From contig JAHXIO010000005.1 in assembly GCA_025655595.1 (NCBI GenBank), positions 496,001-560,000 of the forward strand: a stretch of 64,000 nucleotides of DNA, in the 5' to 3' direction. The notes beneath the pieces were generated by a model. The model had not been told where the DNA came from and searched no databases. It saw only the letters and a list, made by a program, of their open reading frames with translations. Made by a program: the position numbers and the translations under genes. Within the stretch, counting starts at the first letter, position 1. Every line of letters begins with the position of its first letter. Of this stretch, positions 7,774 to 16,540 are shown piece after piece. The stretch is from Candidatus Thiodiazotropha sp. (ex Monitilora ramsayi). Lineage in GTDB: Bacteria; Pseudomonadota; Gammaproteobacteria; Chromatiales; Chromatiaceae.

Positions 7774-10302
7774 TCAATCATCTTCATTTTCATCTTCATG
7801 ATCATCTTCATCCTTTCGCTTCCTTTCATATTTACAGTCTACTTCTGTACGGCCAGTGACAACGTCGTTGGTTGGGTTATCATTGCCTGGTGCACTGATC
7901 ATTGCTGTCCAGTCCACAATACCTTGTCCACCAAAGATACAGGAAATGCTGGCTTTGAACTCGAACTGGGTTCTTCTGCCAGGCCTCGCCTTCTTTGTGG
8001 CTTCGGCATTTCTGATGACAACACCTAGGTTTGGAGAGGCGTCAGCCGATAGGACCACTGTGGCATTCTGCTCAATTACACTACCACCTCCTCTGACTTT
8101 AATGGTCTTCTTCTCTACATGACCTTCCTCACCGTCGTAGCCTTCAGGTGCACGAAGCTTCTTCAAATAGACATCGCCAAAAGGCTCAATGCAATCTAAG
8201 TCGTCACCGTCAGACAGTCCGTCACAGTCGTTATCCAATCCATCGGCACAGGTTGGGCTTCCAATCGGGCCTTCCGTTCCTGCGGGCTGGTCCTGTACGC
8301 AAGCCTGTGCACCACTTTGGCAAACAGATGTGCCGGCTGCGCAGATGCCGCTGCTACCCGTATTACACACGCCTGATACAAAGCCGTCGCATGCAGGGTC
8401 TTGACAATCGACCAGCCCATTTCCTGAGTCATCGATACCGTTGTCACAGATCTCTACTACGACCACGGGTTCATCACAGTCAGGATCAACTGCATCTGAT
8501 AGTCCATCACAGTCGTTATCAAGACCATCAGCACAGCTTGCGCTGCCAAACGGTCCTTCCGTACCCGCTGCCTGATTCTGAGTACAGACAGGTTCGGCAC
8601 CGGAACCATCGCACGTCAGTGTGCCTGCTCCACAAACACCCGGATTGCCGGTGTCACATGCGCCGAAGGTAATGCCGTCACACTGCGGATCTGTACAATC
8701 AGCGAGGCCGTCTCCATTGTCATCGACACCGTTGTCACAGATCTCCGGCGGTGTACTGCAATCGGGATCATTTGCATCGCTCAGACCGTCGCAATCATTG
8801 TCAAGTCCGTCAGTACAGGTTGCGCTGCCGAATGGACCTTCAGTGCCGATCGGCTCGTTCTGATCGCAGAACTGCTGTTGGTTGCGACAGACGCTGGTGC
8901 CGGTTGCACAAACCCCAAGATTGCCCGTGTCACATGCACCACCGACGAAACCATCGCAGGCCGGATCTACACAGTCTGTCAGTCCGTCACCATTGTCATC
9001 GATACCGTTATCGCAGACTTCTGGTATCGACTCACAATCAGGATCAGCCAAATCGGTTAGATTGTCACAGTCATTATCGAGACCATCGGTACAGGTGATA
9101 CTGCTGAACGGTCCCTCAGTGCCTGCAGGTTGGTTTTGTTCGCAGACCTGAGCACCGCCTTGACAGACCGAGGTGCCGGCGGCGCAGATACCGGGTTGTC
9201 CTGTTACACAGGCACTACCGACAAAACCATCGCACTGTGCATCGGCACAATCCGTCAGGCCGTTGAGGTTGTCATCGATGCCGTTGTCGCAAATCTCAGC
9301 AGGTGCTTCACAGTCCATATCGGCGACGTCAGTCATGCCGTCACAGTCATTGTCCACGCCATCACTACAAGTGGCATCGCCGAAGGGTCCTTCGCCAACA
9401 GGATTGGCTGGACTGCAGGTATCGACAATGGTGCCTGCCTGACAGACTTCCTGCCCGATGGCCGAACAGGCCCCGACACCACAGGCTGTTTCCGAATAGA
9501 CAAAACCGTCACACTGGGGATCAGCGCAATCGATATTGCCATCGAGGTTATCATCGATGCCGTTATTACAGTTTTCAGCCAGCGCAAAGCAGTTCAGGTC
9601 AGTGTCATCAATGGCGCCATCACAGTTATTGTCGATGCCATCACTACAAGTGACATCACCGAACGGTCCTTCGGCCCCAGGAGTTCCCGGTGTACAGGTG
9701 TCGACAGTCGTCCCGCCCTGGCATACAAGGTCACCCGTAGTCGCACATGCACCTATACCGCAGCTTGTTGAGCCCACAACGGCAGCATTACACCCGGGAT
9801 CGGCACAATCAATCAGGCCATCACCATTGTCATCGACACCGTTGTCGCAAACCTCAGGCACGACGCTCGGGTCCAAGTTACCGAAAAATGCGACAAGTCC
9901 GGATGGTAGCTCTGTCTGTCCTGTGGGTGAACAATCTCCACGGTTGTAGGTGGGCACAGCCGCGTCCGTCCACCCCATCTGAGTGCCGGCCTCGATTTCT
10001 GTGAGATTGTTGGAACCGGTAGGGTCGCCATCAGAATTAAACGCTTCCACCGCTTGTATACGCTGTTGTATTGTTCCCCCCTCATCACAAACAGCTTTAC
10101 CATACGGATTGAGGTTTTGATTGCTCGCTGCATGGCAGATTTTGCAGGTAACAAGGTCTTCTGATGAAGATGCTGGATAGAGACTGCTCCAGGCATTAAT
10201 ATAACTACTGGCCGCATGAGCGGCAGGCGCCGCTATCAGTAGCATTGGCAATAAGGGAAGATACAACAAACCCCCTCGCCACTTATGTTTCGTTATTTTC
10301 AT
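7774..10302 (-). CDS. Secreted MopE-type metal-binding repeat protein with a CxxCH motif
   Basis: 842 aa with a signal peptide (cleavage near AHA-A). Residues ~45-70 hold EDLVTCKICHAA, a possible c-type haem site. From about residue 125 there are six units, each pairing a CDNGIDDNGDGLxDCxDPxC motif with a TCxDGLDNDCDGLxDxxDxDC motif, separated by a cysteine-bearing spacer; these are the putative metal-binding (MopE, Ca-binding thrombospondin-3-like) repeats. A C-terminal beta-rich domain of ~130 residues ends in an acidic DEDDHEDENEDD tail. It is likely a surface or secreted calcium-binding, disulfide-rich protein. A GGAGAAG site precedes the ATG. The role is unknown. Confidence 0.8.
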   Translation of the reverse strand: MKITKHKWRGGLLYLPLLPMLLIAAPAAHAASSYINAWSSLYPASSSEDLVTCKICHAASNQNLNPYGKAVCDEGGTIQQRIQAVEAFNSDGDPTGSNNLTEIEAGTQMGWTDAAVPTYNRGDCSPTGQTELPSGLVAFFGNLDPSVVPEVCDNGVDDNGDGLIDCADPGCNAAVVGSTSCGIGACATTGDLVCQGGTTVDTCTPGTPGAEGPFGDVTCSDGIDNNCDGAIDDTDLNCFALAENCNNGIDDNLDGNIDCADPQCDGFVYSETACGVGACSAIGQEVCQAGTIVDTCSPANPVGEGPFGDATCSDGVDNDCDGMTDVADMDCEAPAEICDNGIDDNLNGLTDCADAQCDGFVGSACVTGQPGICAAGTSVCQGGAQVCEQNQPAGTEGPFSSITCTDGLDNDCDNLTDLADPDCESIPEVCDNGIDDNGDGLTDCVDPACDGFVGGACDTGNLGVCATGTSVCRNQQQFCDQNEPIGTEGPFGSATCTDGLDNDCDGLSDANDPDCSTPPEICDNGVDDNGDGLADCTDPQCDGITFGACDTGNPGVCGAGTLTCDGSGAEPVCTQNQAAGTEGPFGSASCADGLDNDCDGLSDAVDPDCDEPVVVVEICDNGIDDSGNGLVDCQDPACDGFVSGVCNTGSSGICAAGTSVCQSGAQACVQDQPAGTEGPIGSPTCADGLDNDCDGLSDGDDLDCIEPFGDVYLKKLRAPEGYDGEEGHVEKKTIKVRGGGSVIEQNATVVLSADASPNLGVVIRNAEATKKARPGRRTQFEFKASISCIFGGQGIVDWTAMISAPGNDNPTNDVVTGRTEVDCKYERKRKDEDDHEDENEDD
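8195..9870. repeat. Six tandem coding repeats (~275-290 bp period)
   Basis: The repeat motif in the MopE-type gene recurs at intervals of about 275-290 bp (landmarks near 8441, 8732, 9007, 9283, 9562 and 9841). Units differ at many third positions, so this is an old tandem array within a protein rather than a recent DNA duplication. Confidence 0.75.
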
Positions 10303-10652
10303 GGCTTCTCCGACATAGTGTTATAGTCAAGCGCGCTATGGCCAGTACTGCAGAGACAGGCGACGCGTATCTTTTATAAATGATTCGGGAGCACCAAATC
10401 ATTTCCCCGTTACTGCTCCTGAACCTGATCCGGTAGATGGATCCAATCGACTGGCGAAATGCCCGTATGATCGTTGGATTCGGTTGGTCAGTACCTCTCC
10501 ATAAATCGAATTATTAAGGACTGTAAGACGGTAGCGTGGCCACCGAGATTGAATCCGGATTGCCGTGACTGACTCTCTATTCCGTAGCCTCTATCAATAT
10601 AATGAGAGGTTCTATATTCTTGTTTATACTTTTTGTTGTTTACTCGTTTGTT
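10303..10652. other. Intergenic region
   Basis: 350 bp between two minus-strand genes. It should contain the promoter of the MopE-type gene. I see no gene, strong hairpin or recognisable operator. Confidence 0.5.
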
Positions 10653-12035
10653 TTAATCGTCTCTCGCAAGTTGGTTGTATTTTATTGTGAGATAGTTATT
10701 GGCACTCGAATCGGTGCCAATGATCCAGATGTCGTTCGATTGATGATCAATCGATAAATGACTATTTCGACTTGCAGAAATTCCCTCATGTCTCGACACC
10801 CATTGTCCATGTCCATGACGATCAATCTTAAACGTGATCAACCAGGATGTTCTGGTTTTGCTATCGAGTTCAGTTCCGAGAATATATATCGCACCAGATG
10901 TATCGATACTCATACTGCTGGCGATATCGTGAGTATTTCCGGGACCGGAATAGTTTGTTGACCACAGTAGGCGGCCTTCCTTATTGTATTTGACAATAAA
11001 GATATCGGAATCAGACTCGTCAGATGTGTTCTGTGTGGAGCCATAGGTGGTGCCGGTCAACAAGACATTGCCTTGAAGATCTACTTGTAAGGCTGAAATC
11101 ACATCATTTAATCTGGGGCCGCCGTTGTATGAAATACTCCAAAGCTCATTCCCTTGTTGATCATATTTCACCAGTGCAACGTCTTCATGTTGGTTATTCA
11201 CTGATCCATTAGATTTGTTAAGACTGGACCCGGCAATATATACGCTATTTTCTGAATCGAGCGTTATCCATCGTGCATCATCAGTAGCTGACCAATCACG
11301 GGTGGTTCGCCAAAGTATTTGACCAAATGAGTCATACTTTACGGTGAGATAATCGTAATTGTTTTTCTGGTTGAGTCGTTTCCCGGTTGCGTAGAGATTG
11401 CCGTCTTGATCTAAAGCAAGATCGTTGTATGTGTACCGTGTGCACTGATCAAGTTCGTTAATCTCCCATATAAAATCCCCGCTTGCTCCATACTTTATGA
11501 TTACAGACTGATGGTGATTCGTCTTGGTCGCAGTTTGCCCGGTCACGTAGACGTTGCCTTGCATATCCGTGACCATTGCCGTGACGCGATCATCACCGTG
11601 AGAGGGGCCGTCGTATCGGTTAACCCACAACGGAAGACCCTTGGTGTCATATTTTATTGTCAGAAAATCAAGACCCGTACCTTCACCCAGACTGGAACCG
11701 GAAACCACGACATTATTTTCCTGATCCACTACACTGTTGCTGACCCAGTCGGGTCCTTGCGCCTTGCCGTCGTAGTATGCAATCCAGACTTCATTTCCTT
11801 GATTGTCATATTTGATTGTGGCGAAATCGTAGTTACCGTTACCGGAGTCACTAAAACCTGATACATAAGCATTGCCAGTATGATCCAATGCAAGTGATAC
11901 AGGGTTGTCTTTTTTGTCGCCTGGCCCGTTATATCGCGTTACCCACGCTTCATTTCCTATCTCAGCCTGAACCATCGGCATCATGAGCATCATCCATAAT
12001 GGCGCAATTGGGATTTTATAGATGGTGAGTCGCAC
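10653..12035 (-). CDS. Secreted SBBP-type beta-propeller repeat protein
   Basis: 460 aa from a GTG at 12035, chosen because GAGG lies 9 bases upstream and the protein then begins with a normal signal peptide (VRLTIYK, hydrophobic IPIAPLWMMLMMPM, cleavage VQA-E). The open frame continues to a TTG at 12083. The mature part has repeated blades of the form DxxGNxYVTGxS...DFxTIKYDxxGxxLW about 60 residues long, matching SBBP/beta-propeller repeats. No catalytic residues or cysteine pattern stand out. It is probably an extracellular or periplasmic binding protein; the ligand is unknown. Confidence 0.75.
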   Translation of the reverse strand: MRLTIYKIPIAPLWMMLMMPMVQAEIGNEAWVTRYNGPGDKKDNPVSLALDHTGNAYVSGFSDSGNGNYDFATIKYDNQGNEVWIAYYDGKAQGPDWVSNSVVDQENNVVVSGSSLGEGTGLDFLTIKYDTKGLPLWVNRYDGPSHGDDRVTAMVTDMQGNVYVTGQTATKTNHHQSVIIKYGASGDFIWEINELDQCTRYTYNDLALDQDGNLYATGKRLNQKNNYDYLTVKYDSFGQILWRTTRDWSATDDARWITLDSENSVYIAGSSLNKSNGSVNNQHEDVALVKYDQQGNELWSISYNGGPRLNDVISALQVDLQGNVLLTGTTYGSTQNTSDESDSDIFIVKYNKEGRLLWSTNYSGPGNTHDIASSMSIDTSGAIYILGTELDSKTRTSWLITFKIDRHGHGQWVSRHEGISASRNSHLSIDHQSNDIWIIGTDSSANNYLTIKYNQLARDD

Positions 12036-12742
12036 AGTGCACAGCCTCAGACGGTTAGGTGTTTGTAAACCCGCAGACGGCAATCCAAGCCTTTTTCATA
12101 GCGCACATGGACGCTATAAAAGAGGTACGGCTTTGCTATTGCTACAAATCGACTATTGATGGATGCTACAAGCAGCCACCAAGGGAGGAATGGCATTTAA
12201 CATCGCAGTGATGAGGATCGACGGTATATTTATATATGGGGTGTTGTTGTGATCGTTATACACCGCTTGCCTGTGCGCTAGTTATAATAATTCTGGTGCC
12301 AATCTTATGCTGACATCCAGTTTCCTCCGACATAAGTGTACGAATTAAAATAGTCTTAATTGCTTTTAAGATCAAGAGCGAAGAAGATTATTTTAGTGAT
12401 TATGTAGTCGCGGTCAATGAGAGTGCCATTACCTATAAACTTAGACTAATTGATACTGTAAAAGATGTCGTTTCGTTTCGTTTATTCTTAAGAGTAACTT
12501 AATAATTATCTTGTTGAATTAAATATGAACTTTGTCGAAACAGGGTCAGAATTAGTCTTTCCTTAATTTTTGTTAGCATTGCGAGAGCAGTTTTATGACG
12601 GAGCGGAGCTTAACAATAATTTCTCACTGATTGGTCAGATTGCGTTGGGGAATACCAAAAAAGAAGACCGTTTTTTAACTGAGAAGAGTTGTGAAACACT
12701 TGAATACAAGAGATTGTCATTTATTAGCGACACCATTCTTGA
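12036..12742. other. Long A+T-rich intergenic region without a supported gene
   Basis: About 700 bp. A 65-codon frame at 12570-12767 on the plus strand starts with TTG, has no ribosome site and overlaps a pseudogene, so it is not called. On the minus strand a short frame near 12100 (MKKAWIAVCGFTNT then stop) looks like a signal peptide start but goes nowhere. The base composition is poorer in G+C than its surroundings. Confidence 0.4.
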
Positions 12743-13095
12743 TTATTTACTTTTCAACTCGGCATAGGCCCGGTGTTGATGCCCATTCCGCAGATAATCG
12801 ATAAAGATCGTCTGTCCCGGTTTCAGTTTTTTTCAATATATTGGAGATATCCCGAAGCTCTTTGACAGACATATCATCGATGCCGGTGATGATATCCATT
12901 TTACCCAGGTATGCCTGCTCGGCTGGCGACCCGGGTTTTACGCCATCAAGGCGGTAACCTTCACCCTGGCATGTGAAATCGAGAATCGCACCAAGGCTGA
13001 CTTTGCGGCTGTTACCGGCTCTATCGGAAGCCTTGCGCCCTCCCAATTGACGGGTCATTTCCCTTTGCCCTGTCTACGTATCAGGATATTGAAAC
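12743..13095 (-). pseudogene. Frameshifted copy of the PDZ domain of the M1-M28 peptidase
   Basis: Residues MTRQLGG.KVSLG..DF..QGEGYRLDGV.PGSPA.QA...KMDII..IDD align with the last ~100 residues of the peptidase at 19937-23263. A run of seven A bases replaces the intact TTGAAAAGTCTG, adding one base; reading past it in the other frame restores KLKPGQTIFIDYLRNGHQH...AELKSK and a stop at 12743. Upstream of the Met the similarity continues weakly through a stop codon. It is a decayed 3' duplicate with no signal peptide or catalytic domain. Confidence 0.8.
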
Positions 13096-13153
13096 TAGAA
13101 TCCCACGTTTGCTGTCCATCTATTAATGAATTTGTCCGGTGAGTGTTTGCAAC

Positions 13154-13627
13154 ATGCGTCTTTTCTCTCTGATCTTGCTTCTCTCTTTAATGAGCCTGGC
13201 CCAGGCCGACGCCCAAGTCGATCGTCTGCTGGAGGCCGACGAAGAACCCGTCGGCGTGGTTTTCGAGATCCTTGAGGATGACGACGACGCCTTAGGCTGG
13301 GCGCTACCCAAGGTTGCACGGCTGAGTGCCCAGTTGCGCAAGCGCTTCCCAGAGCTACCGATCGCCGTTGTGACACATGGCCGTGAGCAGTTTGGTCTGC
13401 TGGCCGATGAGGCTGAAGGTCTTATGGCGCCGATTCATGACAATGCGCAGCAGTTGCGTGCCGAGGGGATCGATCTGCATGTCTGTGGTGTGCACGCCGG
13501 ATGGGATGGCTACACACCCGAAGATTACCCGGCTTATGTGGACGTTTCCGCTTCGGGTCCGGCACAGATCAATGACTACCGGAATCTCGGTTTTACGCTG
13601 ATCGTATTGCAGGGTCCGGATTATTAG
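13154..13627 (+). CDS. Secreted DsrE/DsrF-like protein
   Basis: 157 aa from the ATG at 13154, with GGTGAG upstream and a clear signal peptide (MRLFSLILLLSLMSLAQADA). The mature part reads like the DsrE fold: VGVVFEI start, a helix rich in Leu, PIAVVTHGREQFGL, and IDLHVCGVHAGWDGYTPEDYPAYVDVSASGPAQINDYRNLGFTLI. One cysteine is in the position typical of DsrE-like sulfur carriers. Related periplasmic DsrE-like proteins are common in sulfur-oxidising bacteria. A sulfur-handling role is plausible but not shown; it stands alone beside unrelated genes. Confidence 0.75.
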   Translation: MRLFSLILLLSLMSLAQADAQVDRLLEADEEPVGVVFEILEDDDDALGWALPKVARLSAQLRKRFPELPIAVVTHGREQFGLLADEAEGLMAPIHDNAQQLRAEGIDLHVCGVHAGWDGYTPEDYPAYVDVSASGPAQINDYRNLGFTLIVLQGPDY

Positions 13628-13836
13628 CCTGGATTCATTGCCAGTAGGAGAGCGCGTTAAAAGAGAATCTCGGTACTGTCGATAGGTGCACAATATTCAT
13701 AAAGGGTGCGGTTTGAATCTTCACCAGTTCAATGATTCTTTTCCAGAAGGCCGATTCCGCGTACCAGACAGTTGAATATTCGGGTGGCTGGGTACCCATC
13801 TCTCTACCCCGTCCACTTTGCCAATCTATCGTTCGC

Positions 13837-15210
13837 TCAGGACGTCTGGAGTATCTGCTGGTCCCCGTTGCGATCTGCAGTGAATAGGGTGACCGGGCGC
13901 CGCCACAGGCTTTGTACGTAGGCCAGCACCTTTTCAGCCCGTTCCATGTCCAGCCCGCGACCGTCGGTTTTATGGTCATGTCGCAGCACCAGCGCGCCGT
14001 CCCGGCGCAGTTCGTCCACATAGACCCGGGGTGCGCCAAAGTTGAACTTGGGGGCCAGTATCTGTTCCCGCAGGCGGTTGATATCGCGCGTCTCTATGTT
14101 GATGCGGCCGTTGTGTTCTTCTTTATATTCGAACAGGCGCAGCTCGTCGGCCATCTCCTGGGTCAGATGGTTGCGCACGAAGCCGAAGTCGTCGTCTTCC
14201 GACATGATGCGCCGCGCCTCTGCCAGGCCCTTCTCCTCGATGATCTTCTCCCACATGGAGAAGCCCAGGTGGTAGGGGTTGATGGCCAGCGCGACCTGAT
14301 GTTCCCCGGCATAGGGCCGCACCACATCGGAATGGGTCTTGATGGCCTGCACATAGAGGTCGGAGGGCAGAAACTTGCCTTCGCGCAGCAGCCGGGCGTG
14401 CCAGTAGGAGGCCCAGCCCTCATTCATGATCTGGCAGGCGAAGACCGGCTGAAAATAGAAGGACTCCTCGCGCACCGTGAGGAAAATGTCCCTCTCCCAA
14501 TCCTCCATGTCCGGTGCATAGCGGGCGATAAACCAGAGCAGGTCGTGTTCCGGTTTCGGCGGGATAGGGGCCTTCTCCGGATTGCTGGCCAGCTCAGGGG
14601 GTGAGGCACCGTTGGTGAGTTCCTCGTAGCGTTCACGGAAGGCGTCCTTGGGATGCTCCCGGGGTTCTGCCTTCTGCGGCTGGTATTCGGGATAGCTCTC
14701 CCGGTGCAGCCCCAGATGGGTATCGATGTGCTGTTCCAGTGCCAGGGCCGCATCCAGCACCTTTTCCACCCGTTCCACGCCATGCAGCTCCATGGCCCGG
14801 GTGATCTGGCCCGCATGGGCGGCGGCCTGTTCCACGATGTTGTAGCCCACCTGTTCCTGGCTCTGGGCGAAGAGGTGGTTGTTCTTGGCGAAGTCGGCGT
14901 GTCCCAGCACGTGTGCTACCACCAGGGTGTTCTCCTCCAGGCTGTTGCTGTTGGCCAGATAGGCACGCCCCGGGTTGCCTGGAAACACCACTTCGAACAC
15001 GCGGGAATGCCCCATGCGGTGCTGCACCAGTTGATAGATGTAGCGTACGCCGAAGGACCAGTGGGGTATGCGCACCGGCAGTCCGTAGATGGAGATCTCC
15101 AGCATGAACGCCGGCGGCACTATCTCAAATTCCACCGGGTAGTAGTCCAGCCCCTGGTCTTGGGCCAGGGCTTCGATCTGCGGGATGTAGGCTCGGAGTT
15201 CGGATTCCAT
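13837..15210 (-). CDS. SpoVR family protein (YcgB-like)
   Basis: 457 aa from the ATG at 15210. A longer open frame reaches 15399 but its extra N-terminal part is low-complexity and overlaps the upstream gene. Conserved SpoVR features include LDYYPVEFEIV, the HxxGHxxFAKNNxLF segment, HADFAKNNHLF, EGWASYWHARLL and NPYHLGF. In E. coli the homologue is YcgB; together with YeaH and the kinase YeaG it forms a conserved stationary-phase and stress unit. The start lies just after the stop of the DUF444 gene, consistent with one transcript. Biochemical function is unresolved for the family. Confidence 0.93.
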   Translation of the reverse strand: MESELRAYIPQIEALAQDQGLDYYPVEFEIVPPAFMLEISIYGLPVRIPHWSFGVRYIYQLVQHRMGHSRVFEVVFPGNPGRAYLANSNSLEENTLVVAHVLGHADFAKNNHLFAQSQEQVGYNIVEQAAAHAGQITRAMELHGVERVEKVLDAALALEQHIDTHLGLHRESYPEYQPQKAEPREHPKDAFRERYEELTNGASPPELASNPEKAPIPPKPEHDLLWFIARYAPDMEDWERDIFLTVREESFYFQPVFACQIMNEGWASYWHARLLREGKFLPSDLYVQAIKTHSDVVRPYAGEHQVALAINPYHLGFSMWEKIIEEKGLAEARRIMSEDDDFGFVRNHLTQEMADELRLFEYKEEHNGRINIETRDINRLREQILAPKFNFGAPRVYVDELRRDGALVLRHDHKTDGRGLDMERAEKVLAYVQSLWRRPVTLFTADRNGDQQILQTS

Positions 15211-15223
15211 GGTGGCGGCTCGG

Positions 15224-16393
15224 CTAGCTGTCGATGTCGGTGGCAGACTCGGTGAAGAAGAGCCGGATGGCCTCCCAGATATCGGACTGGTCCGACAACA
15301 CATGGCTGTCGACGGCCCGGCCCTGTTCGGCCATGTCGTTGAACAGCCCGGCGGTTTCACCGTCCAGCTGCGACCGCTGTCGGTGGGAAGTCTCCACATA
15401 GCCGCTGAAGGCGGTGAGGGCGGTCAACTGGTACAGGGCGTCCAACGCCTTTTCGCGATCATCGCGGAAGTTTTCGCCGTCAGAGGCGTAGAACAGATAG
15501 AGGTTGTAGCGGGAGGGGTCGTAGCGCTCCTCCACGATGTCCAGGGCCTTGAGGAAGGCCTTGGAGGCCATGGTGCCGCCTTCGGCCGTGACCCGGTAGA
15601 ACTCTTCCTCCGGAAACTCCCAGGCCTTCACCGTGTGGGCGATGAATACCGGTTCGATATGGGTATATTGGCGACGCAGCCCCTGCAGAACCCAGAAGAA
15701 AAAGCTCTTGGAGAGTCGTCGTTCCTCCTCTGTCATGCTGGAGGAGACGTCCATGGCGAAGAACACCGCCGCCCGGGTGACGGGATGGGGCTTGCGCACA
15801 AGCTGGCGGAAACGCAGGTCCTCGTTGGTGAAAGAGGGACCTTCCGGCTGGATGTTGCGACGTTTGATGGCCTCCTTCAGCGAGCGGCGCCGGTCCAGGC
15901 GGGCGCGGGCACCACGTTTGTCCCAGCCTTCGCGCTGGTACTCCTCTTCTTCCACGCCGCCGCTCTTCGGTGTGAGGTGTGGCAGTGCCAGCTCTTCCCA
16001 CAGCCAGTCGATGAGTTCGTCGGCTTCGAATTCCAGCACAAACCGCAGTCCACCTTCACCGGTGCCGCCGCTGCCCTTCTCGCCCTCTCCCTCACCGGGT
16101 TGGGCCGGGCGCAGTTCGTCACCAGGTTCGCCTTCGCCTTGGCCTGCGCCGTATTCGTCAGCCGGATCCAGCAGGCGGAAGCGGTAATGCTCAAGGAAAC
16201 GAACAGGCACCTGCACGCGCTTGTCCGCGTTGCCGGTGAGCACACCCGGCTCGGTGGCCAGATCCGCCAGGCGCTCGCGCACAGCAGCACGGACCTTGTC
16301 GTTGTGGCGTAACCAGTCACGACTGCCCCGGGAGAACAGCTCGTACCAGCGGCTGGTGCTGGTTGTATCTGATTTTGTCTCAAACTCTGACAT
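15224..16393 (-). CDS. yeaH: DUF444 (UPF0229, YeaH-like) protein
   Basis: 389 aa with the UPF0229/DUF444 pattern: an N-terminal RFLERY-like RFLEHYRFRLL, a Gly/Glu-rich low-complexity linker, and a VWA-like domain with AVFFAMDVSSSMTEEERRLSKSFFFWVLQGLRRQY (MIDAS DxSxS) and EGGTMASKAFLKALDI. The gene lies between PrkA and SpoVR genes as in many proteobacteria. In E. coli YeaG and YeaH act together under nitrogen starvation and stress. Partner binding through the VWA-like MIDAS is inferred. Confidence 0.93.
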   Translation of the reverse strand: MSEFETKSDTTSTSRWYELFSRGSRDWLRHNDKVRAAVRERLADLATEPGVLTGNADKRVQVPVRFLEHYRFRLLDPADEYGAGQGEGEPGDELRPAQPGEGEGEKGSGGTGEGGLRFVLEFEADELIDWLWEELALPHLTPKSGGVEEEEYQREGWDKRGARARLDRRRSLKEAIKRRNIQPEGPSFTNEDLRFRQLVRKPHPVTRAAVFFAMDVSSSMTEEERRLSKSFFFWVLQGLRRQYTHIEPVFIAHTVKAWEFPEEEFYRVTAEGGTMASKAFLKALDIVEERYDPSRYNLYLFYASDGENFRDDREKALDALYQLTALTAFSGYVETSHRQRSQLDGETAGLFNDMAEQGRAVDSHVLSDQSDIWEAIRLFFTESATDIDS

Positions 16394-16411
16394 CTATAAC
16401 CCTGCTGGTAA

Positions 16412-16536
16412 TTATGAATCGTGAATGTTGAATTTTGAATTAGCGGGGTACGCTGCGCTCATGCCTTGTTTTAAACAGGTTGTTCGCAAAGCGAACTCAC
16501 CCACTCAAAATTAACAATTCAAAATTCAGAATTAAG
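16412..16536. repeat. Inverted repeat element between prkA and yeaH
   Basis: TTGAATTTTGAATT (from about 16428) faces AATTCAAAATTCAG (from about 16516), enclosing ~75 bp that contains a second inverted repeat, GTTCGC AAA GCGAAC. The A+T-rich arms resemble small palindromic intergenic elements. It would form a large hairpin in the prkA-yeaH message and could set relative expression. Confidence 0.55.
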
Positions 16537-16540
16537 CAAT

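Noticed and set aside
8195..9870. Regularly spaced DNA repeats resembling an array
   Set aside because: They are in frame, far longer than CRISPR repeats, and encode the MopE-type motifs.
12570..12767. A 65-codon frame on the plus strand
   Set aside because: TTG start, no ribosome site, and its end overlaps the PDZ pseudogene.
15211..15399. N-terminal extension of the SpoVR gene
   Set aside because: It overlaps the DUF444 gene, is low-complexity, and the ATG at 15210 gives the normal SpoVR start.
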